A stretch of DNA of 54,986 nucleotides from Anaerolineae bacterium (GTDB lineage Bacteria; Chloroflexota; Anaerolineae; Anaerolineales; Villigracilaceae): assembly GCA_017303655.1 (NCBI GenBank), contig JAFLCE010000015.1:1-54986 (forward strand). The letters run 5' to 3'. The notes below the pieces were generated by a model, which saw only the letters and a program-made list of their open reading frames with translations, was not told the DNA's origin and searched no databases. The position numbers and the translations under genes were made by a program. This document shows, piece after piece, positions 41,542 to 48,534 of the stretch. Within the stretch, counting starts at the first letter, position 1; every line of letters begins with the position of its first letter.

Positions 41542-44172
41542 ATGACAGGGAAAAATACACCTACAAAGAAATCGACCAAACAACAGCATGCGGAGCAGGA
41601 AATTCAGGCGGGAGACGGAAGCGTCGCCATCGGCGGCTCCATTACAGACAGCGCCATCATCCATGGACAGACTATCGTATTAGCAGACCGCTTCTGGCGG
41701 GACCTGCAGCATGCCCTACCTCCCGAACAGATAAAAGAAGCTACCGCCGCATACCTTGCCTATCTGACAGACCGGCACTACTACCTCAGCCTGAAAGGCA
41801 TGGGCGTTTCAGACCGGGTTCCATTGAAGCTGAAACTGCTTGAGCTGTATGTGCCTCTCAAAGCACGCATGGAACTGCCCGAAGGGGAAACCTGGAAGCG
41901 AGACTTAAGCCTCGCTGGGCGGGATATTGCAGAGTATGAAGACGCCCCGCATTTTGGCGAGCCCATTCCGCTCTTGAACGTACTTAGAAATCATTCCGGT
42001 GTGATCGTGCTGGGAGATCCCGGCGCAGGCAAGACCACCTTTGTCAAATACCTAGCGTTGAAACTGGCACGCGGAGAAGGCAAACAGATCGGGCTGGACG
42101 ATTATCTGCCCATTCTTTTGCCGCTGGCGGCATTTGCTAATGCTTTGCAAGCTAAAGATATTCGCCTCGACGATTTCATTGCCGAATATTTTTCTGGGAT
42201 TGGCGCAAGCCTTCCGGTTGGACCGATGCTCGCCGAAGCACTGAAAGCGGGTAAGGCGCTCATCCTATTGGATGGGCTGGATGAAGTTCGTGATCTCAAC
42301 ATGCGCAATACCGTTGTGGAACGCGTGGTTGATTTTTACGCCTTCCATCGGCATCAAGGTAACAAATTTGTACTGAGCAGCCGGGTGGTTGGGTATCGTG
42401 CAGTTCGTCCTTTTGCTGAGGGATTGGCAGAATGCACCATCGTGGATTTTGAAGAAGACGAGATCGAAGAGTTCGTCACACGTTGGACCTCTGCCTTAGA
42501 GAAACAAGCCCAAGGGCACACTCAGGTTGCTCAGGCTGATGCCGACGCAGATCGTCGTGAACTGCTAGATGCGATCAACCATAACTCTGGTGTGCGTCAG
42601 CTGGCGTCTACGCCTTTATTGTTGACTATCCTTGCCTTAATGAAGCGTCAGGGTGTCACCTTGCCCGAGCGGCGCGTTCAACTTTATGATCAATATGTTT
42701 CCACATTACTTTCTACCTGGAACCGCGCCCGTAGTTTAAGCGGACGTGCCCCAGGACGCGACATTGACGAAATTCAAACAGTTCGCATTCTTGCGCCACT
42801 GGCATTGTGGATGCACGAGGTTAGCCCAGGAGTTGGGCTGGTGGGGCGTGAAGATATGCGCCGCAAGCTGGAAGAGTTATTCAACGATCGTGGTGATGTC
42901 TCTCCACATCAGGCGGCACGTCAATTTATGTTGGATGTGCGTGAACATGCTGCTTTGCTTTTAGAGCGTGGTCCGGCTGAGTTTGGGTTTATCCATCTGA
43001 CCTTTGAAGAATATCTTGCTGCGGTCGCATTGGCGTTGATCGGGCAGGGCAACTCACAGCCGATCATTGAAACTTTATCTCGCCATGTGGGCGAGCAAGC
43101 CTGGCGTGAAGTGACCTTGCTTACAATTGGGTATCTGGGGATTCGCCAGCAATTGCCGAAGATCGCCGGTGAAGTTGTAGATGCCCTCGTGGCAGAGCAG
43201 CCGGGTCCTGCCGGAGAAGCTGTGGTGCTGGCTGGGGATGCTGTCTTGGATACATGGCCCAGTGGAGTGCCACCTCAGACCAAAGACCGGGTGATTGCAG
43301 CATTGGTCGTCACTATGCAAGATAGCACCTTGCGCCCAGAACTGCGTCGGCATGCTGGGTTGCTGTTGGGTCGGCTTGGATGGCGCCCTGGTGACCTGGA
43401 TCGGTTTGTGGAACTGCCTGCTGGTGAGTATCAAGCCGGAGTGCGGAAAGAAGCGAAAGAGATTCCGTATCCATTTTTTGTGGCGCGTTATCCTGTTACG
43501 AATATTCAGTTTGCACGTTTCGTCAAAGAAGATGGCTACCAAAAACGGGAGTATTGGAGCGATATCGGCTGGGAGTGGCGCACAGGCAAATACGATCAGC
43601 GTACGATGGAAGCCGTGGAACGAGACTGGCTTGAGCATCGTCCGTTGGCGAAACGCGGCGCACCGTATTATTGGCATAATATCGAATTGAGCAATCCGAT
43701 CGTACCGGTGGTGGGCATCTGTTGGTTTGAAGCCGAAGCCTATTGCAATTGGCTTTCGAAAAAGATCGTAGCTGTGCCAGAAGGCTATGTTGTGCGTCTT
43801 TTGAATAGCGAAGAATGGGAACGCACCTCTCGCGGCTCTGATGGACGTGAATACCCATGGGGTGATGAGTTTCATAAGTTTGCCGCCAATACTTGGGATA
43901 GTGACGCCACCGGCTCAGGCTTGGGCGGAACAACTGCGGTTTCCACATTCCCGAAAGGCGTTTCTCCAAGTGATACTTGGGATATGAGTGGTAACGTTTG
44001 GGAATGGACCGGCACATGGTATGATGACGATTGTAAATATCGAATCGTACGTGGTGGCTCATGGATCGGCTATCAGTGGTTCGCACGCTCTTCATTTTGT
44101 AACTGGTCGATCCCCCTGATGTTCAATGATGACCTGGGCTTTCGCGTGGCGATCGCACCCAAGCATCCATAG
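41542..44172 (+). CDS. NACHT-family STAND NTPase with C-terminal FGE-sulfatase/C-type-lectin fold
   Basis: 876 residues. ATG 41542 has GAGG 6 nt upstream; a longer frame to 41473 lacks such a site. Residues about 17-40 hold the Gly/Ser motif GDGSVAIGGSITDSAIIHG, then a helical region. NACHT core: Walker A GDPGAGKTT (158-166), Walker B LILLDGLDE (D244), LSSRVVGYR sensor region, TPLLLTILALMKRQ, and a helical part with FIHLTFEEYLAAVAL. HEAT-like helices run to about 620. From 624 an FGE-like domain follows (FVELPAGEYQAG, PVTNIQFARF, YPWGDEF, NVWEWTGTWY, RGGSW, GFRVA). The two cysteines of true formylglycine-generating enzyme after RGGS are missing, so it is probably a ligand-binding lectin fold. 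Bacterial NACHT proteins include antiphage defence factors; this may be one. Confidence 0.9.
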   Translation: MTGKNTPTKKSTKQQHAEQEIQAGDGSVAIGGSITDSAIIHGQTIVLADRFWRDLQHALPPEQIKEATAAYLAYLTDRHYYLSLKGMGVSDRVPLKLKLLELYVPLKARMELPEGETWKRDLSLAGRDIAEYEDAPHFGEPIPLLNVLRNHSGVIVLGDPGAGKTTFVKYLALKLARGEGKQIGLDDYLPILLPLAAFANALQAKDIRLDDFIAEYFSGIGASLPVGPMLAEALKAGKALILLDGLDEVRDLNMRNTVVERVVDFYAFHRHQGNKFVLSSRVVGYRAVRPFAEGLAECTIVDFEEDEIEEFVTRWTSALEKQAQGHTQVAQADADADRRELLDAINHNSGVRQLASTPLLLTILALMKRQGVTLPERRVQLYDQYVSTLLSTWNRARSLSGRAPGRDIDEIQTVRILAPLALWMHEVSPGVGLVGREDMRRKLEELFNDRGDVSPHQAARQFMLDVREHAALLLERGPAEFGFIHLTFEEYLAAVALALIGQGNSQPIIETLSRHVGEQAWREVTLLTIGYLGIRQQLPKIAGEVVDALVAEQPGPAGEAVVLAGDAVLDTWPSGVPPQTKDRVIAALVVTMQDSTLRPELRRHAGLLLGRLGWRPGDLDRFVELPAGEYQAGVRKEAKEIPYPFFVARYPVTNIQFARFVKEDGYQKREYWSDIGWEWRTGKYDQRTMEAVERDWLEHRPLAKRGAPYYWHNIELSNPIVPVVGICWFEAEAYCNWLSKKIVAVPEGYVVRLLNSEEWERTSRGSDGREYPWGDEFHKFAANTWDSDATGSGLGGTTAVSTFPKGVSPSDTWDMSGNVWEWTGTWYDDDCKYRIVRGGSWIGYQWFARSSFCNWSIPLMFNDDLGFRVAIAPKHP
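44050..44148 (+). other. Variable-region-like segment at the 3' end of the NACHT-FGE gene
   Basis: Encodes RGGSW, then IGYQWFARSSFCNWSIPLMF, then a short NDD stretch and LGFR. Conserved anchors (RGGSW, Q, ARS, NW, P, LGFR) alternate with positions that are commonly Asn in template repeats of diversity-generating retroelements. No reverse transcriptase is in the window; the call is a hypothesis. Confidence 0.35.
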
Positions 44173-44182
44173 GAGGTAGAAC

Positions 44183-44599
44183 ATGGCAGGTAAAGAAAAG
44201 AAAACAGGTGTGAGTGCTGGCGATAACAGTATTGTGGTCGGCGGCAATGTGACTGGTAGCAATATTGTGATGGGCAATAACAATAAAGTTTCCAACTCTA
44301 CAACGACCGTGAGTATTTCGGTGATGTTCGATGAGATCCACCAAAAGCTTTCAGCGAATCAGACGATTCAACCGGAAGATAAAAAAGAAGTAGAAGCCGA
44401 CTTGAAAGAAATGAAGGCAGAACTTGCAAAAGAAGAGCCGGACGAATCCTTTCTCGCGCGGCGTTATCGTAATATAAAAAAGATGGCACCCGATATTGCC
44501 GCCGTTGCGCTGGAAACCCTAAAAAATCCTCTGGGTGGTGTGGCAGAGTTGATTACAAGAGTTGCGAAAAAAGTTTCTGAAGAAGTAGGCGCAAAATAG
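44183..44599 (+). CDS. Small companion protein of the NACHT gene with shared Gly/Asn/Ser motif
   Basis: 138 residues. AGGAGG (44171-44176) overlaps the NACHT stop codon and lies 6 nt before ATG 44183, so translation is coupled. Residues 9-37 repeat the motif of the NACHT N terminus: AGDNSIVVGGNVTGSNIVMG against AGDGSVAIGGSITDSAIIHG, extended with NNNKVSNSTTT; such strings tend to form short beta-solenoid or trimerising turns. The rest is helical: an acidic-basic coil (EDKKEVEADLKEMKAELAKEE) and an amphipathic C-terminal helix region (ITRVAKKVSEEVG). It has no enzyme motif. It may be an adaptor or effector joined to the NACHT protein by the shared motif (inference). Confidence 0.8.
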   Translation: MAGKEKKTGVSAGDNSIVVGGNVTGSNIVMGNNNKVSNSTTTVSISVMFDEIHQKLSANQTIQPEDKKEVEADLKEMKAELAKEEPDESFLARRYRNIKKMAPDIAAVALETLKNPLGGVAELITRVAKKVSEEVGAK

Positions 44600-44606
44600 T
44601 ACAATG

Positions 44607-44637
44607 AACTGGCGGATTTTCCGCCAGTTTTATTTTT
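44607..44637 (+). terminator. Terminator after the NACHT companion gene
   Basis: AACTGGCGGA (44607-44616) pairs perfectly with TCCGCCAGTT (44620-44629), followed by TTATTTTT. Confidence 0.9.
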
Positions 44638-44650
44638 GGAGAAATGCCCC

Positions 44651-45343
44651 ATGAACCGATTGATCTTTTCTTTTTTGATCTTGACTTTGATTGCTTGTTC
44701 TGTCCCAGTGGATCAACCCCCGCCTCCCACCGCCGTAGTGGTTGATACGCCCCAACCTGCCTTATCCACCCCGGCAACGACGATACCCACGGTTGCTGTT
44801 CTAAACGAGATCCCGGCTTATCTCACCGCGGTTCCAGAAAATTTCAACCCGGTTTTTTGTCAGGATACCCGCGCCTTGCAATTGCTTATTGACGTGCAAA
44901 CCGCCATTCAAACCCGTAATGGTGAGCTACTCGCTTCTCTGGTGGATCCAGCCTCTGGGGTGGGCGTGAGATATCTCCGTAACGGGAATGTGATCACGTA
45001 TTTCGATAACATCAAGTTCATCTTTGAAACCACCTATCAAGCAGACTGGGGCTTGGGCGCCGGAAGTGGGGAAGCCGTGAAAGGTCCATTTCAAGAGATC
45101 GTCTTGCCTTCGCTGGAGCAGGTGTTTGCATCGAACCCGGTGATTGCCTGCAACGAGCTAAAAGTCGGCGGTACAACGTATATTGCTGAATGGCCTTATT
45201 CAGGCATGGACTATTACTCAGTCTACTTCCCGGGTACCGACGAATTCGGCGGATTGAATTGGGAGACTTGGGCAGTCGGCATGGCGCGGCAAGCTGGGAA
45301 ACCAGTTTTGACCGCACTCGTGCATTTTATGTGGGAACCATAG
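44651..45343 (+). CDS. Lipoprotein of unknown function
   Basis: 230 residues. GGAG (44638-44641) precedes ATG 44651. Lipobox LIAC with C16, then a Pro/Thr-rich linker (about 17-55). The mature domain begins FCQDTRALQLLIDVQTAIQTRNGELLASLVDP; it has no motif I can name, with a possible SnoaL/NTF2-like flavour (helical start, then strands, GLNWETWAVGMARQ near the end). Two cysteines (FCQD and IACNEL) could form a disulfide outside the membrane. It starts just after the terminator of the NACHT pair, so it may be partly read from that transcript, but a link in function is not shown. Confidence 0.8.
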   Translation: MNRLIFSFLILTLIACSVPVDQPPPPTAVVVDTPQPALSTPATTIPTVAVLNEIPAYLTAVPENFNPVFCQDTRALQLLIDVQTAIQTRNGELLASLVDPASGVGVRYLRNGNVITYFDNIKFIFETTYQADWGLGAGSGEAVKGPFQEIVLPSLEQVFASNPVIACNELKVGGTTYIAEWPYSGMDYYSVYFPGTDEFGGLNWETWAVGMARQAGKPVLTALVHFMWEP

Positions 45344-45368
45344 ACCCAAGCGTAGATTTTTCCTCTTG

Positions 45369-45410
45369 AATCCTCTTTCTTTGTTAATAACAACTGAAAG
45401 AGGATTTTTT
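45369..45410 (+). terminator. Terminator after the lipoprotein gene
   Basis: AATCCTCTTTC (45369-45379) pairs with GAAAGAGGATT (45396-45406), followed by TTTT. Confidence 0.85.
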
Positions 45411-45430
45411 GATTGTAAGAAACCAACGCC

Positions 45431-45472
45431 TGTGATACTCTATATCTATATTATTGCAAAAAGTTGCAATAA
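45431..45472 (+). promoter_or_regulatory. Extended -10 promoter and metal-regulator operator
   Basis: TGTGATACT (45431-45439) is an extended -10; TATATT at 45447-45452 is another candidate. TTATTGCAA (45451-45459) and TTGCAATAA (45464-45472) are perfect inverted arms around AAAG. The inner part reads TTGCAA-N4-TTGCAA, close to the TTGCAA-N5-TTGCAA form known for the nickel-dependent Fur-family regulator Nur. It overlaps the ribosome-binding site of the regulator gene. Confidence 0.65.
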
Positions 45473-45480
45473 GGAGATCT

Positions 45481-45897
45481 ATGTCTTGTGCCAATGATTA
45501 TTCCCCCCAACTTCGCGCGCGCGGCTACCGAATGACCCCTCAACGAATGGCGATCTTGCATGTCCTTCATCACACAGGCAGGCATCTCTCTCCAGTGGAA
45601 GTCTACGAGCAAGCCCGCCATGAATTACCCAGCCTGACGGAAACCACCGTCTACCGAACGCTGGAATTTCTCGCGGAGAATGGTTTAGCACGCCAGGCGC
45701 TGACGGGCAGCGGGCACCTGCGCTACGAAATTGCCCGACACGAGCATCATCATCTTATCTGTCGCGGTTGTGGAAACGAAATGGAGGTGGAACACGAACT
45801 CATTAAGTCCATGTACCAAACCATTGAAACCGAAAGCGGCTATAAGTTAACTGATAGCCATCTTACATTTTTTGGTCTTTGTCCGAACTGTCAGTAA
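45481..45897 (+). CDS. Fur-family metal-responsive repressor
   Basis: 138 residues, normal family length. ATG 45481 follows AAGGAG (45471-45476). Winged helix: YRMTPQRMAILHVLHHTGRHLSPVEVYEQA and TETTVYRTLEFLAENGLA. Metal sites: HEHHHLICRGC (H87, H89-H91, C94, C97) and the C-terminal CPNC (C134, C137), giving the four-cysteine structural zinc site. With cobalt/nickel transport genes directly downstream and a TTGCAA-type operator at its own start, a nickel- or cobalt-responding (Nur-like) role is more likely than iron, though zinc (Zur) is not excluded. Autoregulation is expected. Confidence 0.92.
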   Translation: MSCANDYSPQLRARGYRMTPQRMAILHVLHHTGRHLSPVEVYEQARHELPSLTETTVYRTLEFLAENGLARQALTGSGHLRYEIARHEHHHLICRGCGNEMEVEHELIKSMYQTIETESGYKLTDSHLTFFGLCPNCQ

Positions 45898-45916
45898 TAA
45901 AAAGGAGAGAATTTCC

Positions 45917-46852
45917 ATGTTCTATTCACCTGCACCACTGCATATTCCCGACGGCTTTCTTAGCCTGGTTGTTTCGATCATCTGCTGGGTCATCACTGCC
46001 CTTGTGATCGGTGCGGCGATCTCACGCACGAATAAATCTCTGGGCGAGAAGCAGATCCCCCTCATGGGTGTCATGGCTGCCTTCATTTTTGCCGCACAAA
46101 TGATCAATTTCCCTGTCGCAGGCGGCACATCTGGTCACTTGCTGGGCGGCGCATTGGCAGCGATCATCCTTGGTCCCTGGGCGGGCATGTTGGTGATGAC
46201 GGCTGTTATTGCTGTGCAAGCGCTGCTCTTTCAAGATGGCGGTTTGCTCGTGATGGGCGCCAACATCATGAATATGGGTCTGATCACTGCCGCCATTGGG
46301 TACGGACTGTATCGCTCGGTCTCTGGGCAATCACGGACTGTCAAACTTGGTGTGGCAGGTGTGGCTGCCTGGCTTTCCGTAATGGCAGGTGCACTGTTGA
46401 CGGCTTTACAGCTCTGGTTGAGCGGCACTTCAGAATTGGGCATTGTGATCCCCGCCATGTTGGGCGTCCATGCATTGATCGGGCTTGGTGAAGCTTTTAT
46501 TACCGTTTCTGCTTTGGCATTCATCTTGCAAACCCGCCCTGACCTCTTGGGTGAAGGTTCTGAATCGGCGAAAGCCAGCCGCAATTGGATTTATGCAGGT
46601 GGGATTATTACTCTGTTGGTGGTTCTGCTCTCGCCGTTCGCTTCCGCTGACCCCGATGGCTTGGAGCGTGTTGCTGAAAACTTGGGCTTCATTGGAGCCG
46701 GTCAATCTGCCCCGTATGAGATCATCCCAGATTACACCTTGCCTTTCCTTGGTGAGACCGCGATCTCAACCATCCTTGCGGGTGTGGTCGGGGTTGTAGT
46801 TGTTGGTGCTATCATCATGCTCATTGGGCGTGGAATGAAGGCGAAGGCTTAA
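45917..46852 (+). CDS. cbiM: ECF cobalt/nickel transporter substrate-binding subunit fused to PDGLE domain (CbiM/NikM type)
   Basis: 311 residues; ATG 45917 follows AAAGGAGAG. LHIPDGFLS matches the metal-binding N terminus of CbiM/NikM, and MNFPVAGGTSGHLLGGALAAIILGPWAGMLVM type sequence follows (here QMINFPVAGGTSGHLLGG). About seven membrane segments. In CbiM the His is normally residue 2 and the free N terminus binds metal; here H9 is preceded by seven extra residues. From about 225 a CbiN/NikN-like part follows with DPDGLERVAENLGF (from 245) and a last membrane segment. The protein thus joins the M and N roles. It lies 19 nt after the regulator gene. Confidence 0.92.
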   Translation: MFYSPAPLHIPDGFLSLVVSIICWVITALVIGAAISRTNKSLGEKQIPLMGVMAAFIFAAQMINFPVAGGTSGHLLGGALAAIILGPWAGMLVMTAVIAVQALLFQDGGLLVMGANIMNMGLITAAIGYGLYRSVSGQSRTVKLGVAGVAAWLSVMAGALLTALQLWLSGTSELGIVIPAMLGVHALIGLGEAFITVSALAFILQTRPDLLGEGSESAKASRNWIYAGGIITLLVVLLSPFASADPDGLERVAENLGFIGAGQSAPYEIIPDYTLPFLGETAISTILAGVVGVVVVGAIIMLIGRGMKAKA

Positions 46853-46863
46853 TTTTGTAAGTG

Positions 46864-46899
46864 ATGCGGCGTCAGTTGAGTTCTCAACTGACGCCGCAT
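46864..46899 (+). other. Strong hairpin between cbiM and cbiQ
   Basis: A 17-bp perfect stem (46864-46880 with 46883-46899) with a 2-nt loop begins 11 nt after the cbiM stop and ends 13 nt before the cbiQ ATG. There is no T-run, so it may be an RNA-processing or stability element that sets unequal subunit levels. Confidence 0.55.
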
Positions 46900-46912
46900 G
46901 AAATGGGTTCTC

Positions 46913-47704
46913 ATGCATTTTGATGCTTTTGATCGATATCACGAAAAGGAAAGTTTTCTCCACCGCCTCGACCCGCGGGTGAAGACGCTTGTGACGGTAA
47001 TTTTCATCGTCTCGAACGCTTTGCTGCCAGATGGTGCCTGGCTGGCATTTATTTGTGCTTGGCTCTCTTTACTGGCGTGTAATCTGATTTCAAAACTTGG
47101 TCTTGGATATACCCTCAAACGCTCGATTGTCGCTTTGCCTTTTGCCTTCATCGCAGTCACGGTTTTGTTTTCGATTCCGGGCGAACCGTTTTTCTCATTT
47201 CGGTTTTTGATGTGGGACCTTATCATCACAGACGCTGGCTTTCTACGATTTGTGAGTATTCTCATTCGTTCCTGGCTTTCGGTGCAGATGGCAATTCTGC
47301 TGGTGGCAACGACGCGCTTCCCTGACCTGATCCATGCTTTGGAACATTTGCGTGTCCCGGCAATTCTCACCACGATCATTGCTTTTCTCTATCGTTATTT
47401 ATTTGTATTGACGGATGAAGTCTTCCGTCTGCTGCGGGCAAGAGAAGCTCGTTCGGCGGCAGCAACAGGTTCGAGGTCGGGTGGAGGCGTGTTGTGGCGT
47501 GCGAAGATAGCGGGCAATATGGCAGGTCAGTTATTCCTGCGAAGTTACGAACGCAGTGACCGTATCTATAACGCGATGGTGGCACGTGGATATTCTGGTC
47601 ATCTTTATACGTTGAATGCACATGAGATGAAGTCTAAAGATTATTATGCAACAGCCTTTGCAGTTGCCATTATTTTTATCATGCAAATCATTGGAAGGTT
47701 CTAA
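46913..47704 (+). CDS. cbiQ: ECF cobalt/nickel transporter transmembrane (T) subunit
   Basis: 263 residues. ATG 46913 (MHFDAFDRYHEKESFLHRLDPRVK) is preferred; ATG 46898 lies within the hairpin. LHRLDPRVKTLVTVIFIV is the standard CbiQ/EcfT opening; about five membrane segments follow. The two coupling-helix motifs carry A-R-G-like signatures: LLRAREARSAA and MVARGYSG. The subunit links the CbiM substrate component to the CbiO ATPase. The stop is followed at once by the cbiO start. Confidence 0.93.
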   Translation: MHFDAFDRYHEKESFLHRLDPRVKTLVTVIFIVSNALLPDGAWLAFICAWLSLLACNLISKLGLGYTLKRSIVALPFAFIAVTVLFSIPGEPFFSFRFLMWDLIITDAGFLRFVSILIRSWLSVQMAILLVATTRFPDLIHALEHLRVPAILTTIIAFLYRYLFVLTDEVFRLLRAREARSAAATGSRSGGGVLWRAKIAGNMAGQLFLRSYERSDRIYNAMVARGYSGHLYTLNAHEMKSKDYYATAFAVAIIFIMQIIGRF

Positions 47705-48460
47705 ATGCCCGTTACTCATATAAAAAATCAATTTACCCAGCCAGATAGCGGCGGAAATGTACTCATGGTTCGTGATCTACATTTTTCCTATCCCGATGGT
47801 CATACCGCATTAAACGGTGTTTCACTCAATTTAAGCGAAGGTGACAAGGTTGCGTTGGTCGGTCCGAATGGTGCGGGCAAGTCTACCTTGATGCTGCACT
47901 TGAATGGGATATTGATGGGGAAGGGCGAAGTGGAAGTTTCGGGCAAACGCCTCACCCGTGAAAATTTGCCTGCCATTCGCTCCATGGTGGGGCTTGTCTT
48001 CCAAAACCCAGACGACCAACTTTTTTCACCGACAGTTTTTGAAGACGTGGCGTTTGGTCCGCTGCATATGGGCTTGCCTGAAGATGAAGTCCGCGCGCGG
48101 GTGGATGCTGCGCTTGAAGCCGTGCGCATGTCTTCGTATCGCGACCGTCTTTCCCATCACTTGAGTGTGGGGGAGAAGAAACGCATTGCCATTGCGACCG
48201 TGCTTTCAATGAACCCCAGCCTGTTGGTGTTGGATGAACCCTCAGCTGGGCTCGACCCGCGCGCGCGTAGAACGCTGATCAACTTGCTGCGTGACCTGCC
48301 CATTACCATGCTTGTTTCCACGCATGATATGAAGCTGGTACAGGAGCTTTTTCCGCGTACAGTTGTGGTGGATGAAGGGCGTGTGGTGGCAGATGGTTCA
48401 ACAAAAGATATTTTGGAAGATGAAGCGTTGTTGACCGCGCACGGGTTGGAAAAGCCGTAA
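47705..48460 (+). CDS. cbiO: ECF cobalt/nickel transporter ATPase subunit
   Basis: 251 residues. GPNGAGKST (Walker A), the ECF-specific Q-loop VFQNPDDQLFSPTVFEDVAFG, signature LSVGEKKRIAIA, Walker B LLVLDEPSAGLDP, and H-loop VSTHDMKLV are all intact. Start ATG 47705 abuts the cbiQ stop, with GGAAGG 6 nt before. It drives metal uptake by the CbiMQO complex. Only one ATPase is encoded, so it would act as a homodimer. Confidence 0.95.
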   Translation: MPVTHIKNQFTQPDSGGNVLMVRDLHFSYPDGHTALNGVSLNLSEGDKVALVGPNGAGKSTLMLHLNGILMGKGEVEVSGKRLTRENLPAIRSMVGLVFQNPDDQLFSPTVFEDVAFGPLHMGLPEDEVRARVDAALEAVRMSSYRDRLSHHLSVGEKKRIAIATVLSMNPSLLVLDEPSAGLDPRARRTLINLLRDLPITMLVSTHDMKLVQELFPRTVVVDEGRVVADGSTKDILEDEALLTAHGLEKP

Positions 48461-48483
48461 AATGAAACGTGAAGAGTGAATCA

Positions 48484-48515
48484 AAAAGCGCCTCTGAGAA
48501 ATCAGAGGCGCTTTT
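48484..48515. terminator. Bidirectional terminator between cbiO and metK
   Basis: A 14-bp perfect stem (48484-48497 with 48502-48515) with flanking A- and T-runs lies between the convergent genes. Confidence 0.88.
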
Positions 48516-48534
48516 ACTTACCATTTACTAATTA

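Noticed and set aside
41107-41664. 185-codon minus-strand open frame over the FIST/NACHT boundary
   Set aside because: Antisense to the conserved FIST C-terminal part and across a terminator; composition not protein-like.
43075-43875. 266-codon open frame on the minus strand
   Set aside because: Lies fully antisense to the NACHT-FGE gene, which has clear motifs throughout; a shadow frame.
41542-44172. Active formylglycine-generating enzyme function for the NACHT protein
   Set aside because: The two cysteines following RGGS in true FGE are not present at matching positions, and no sulfatase gene is nearby.
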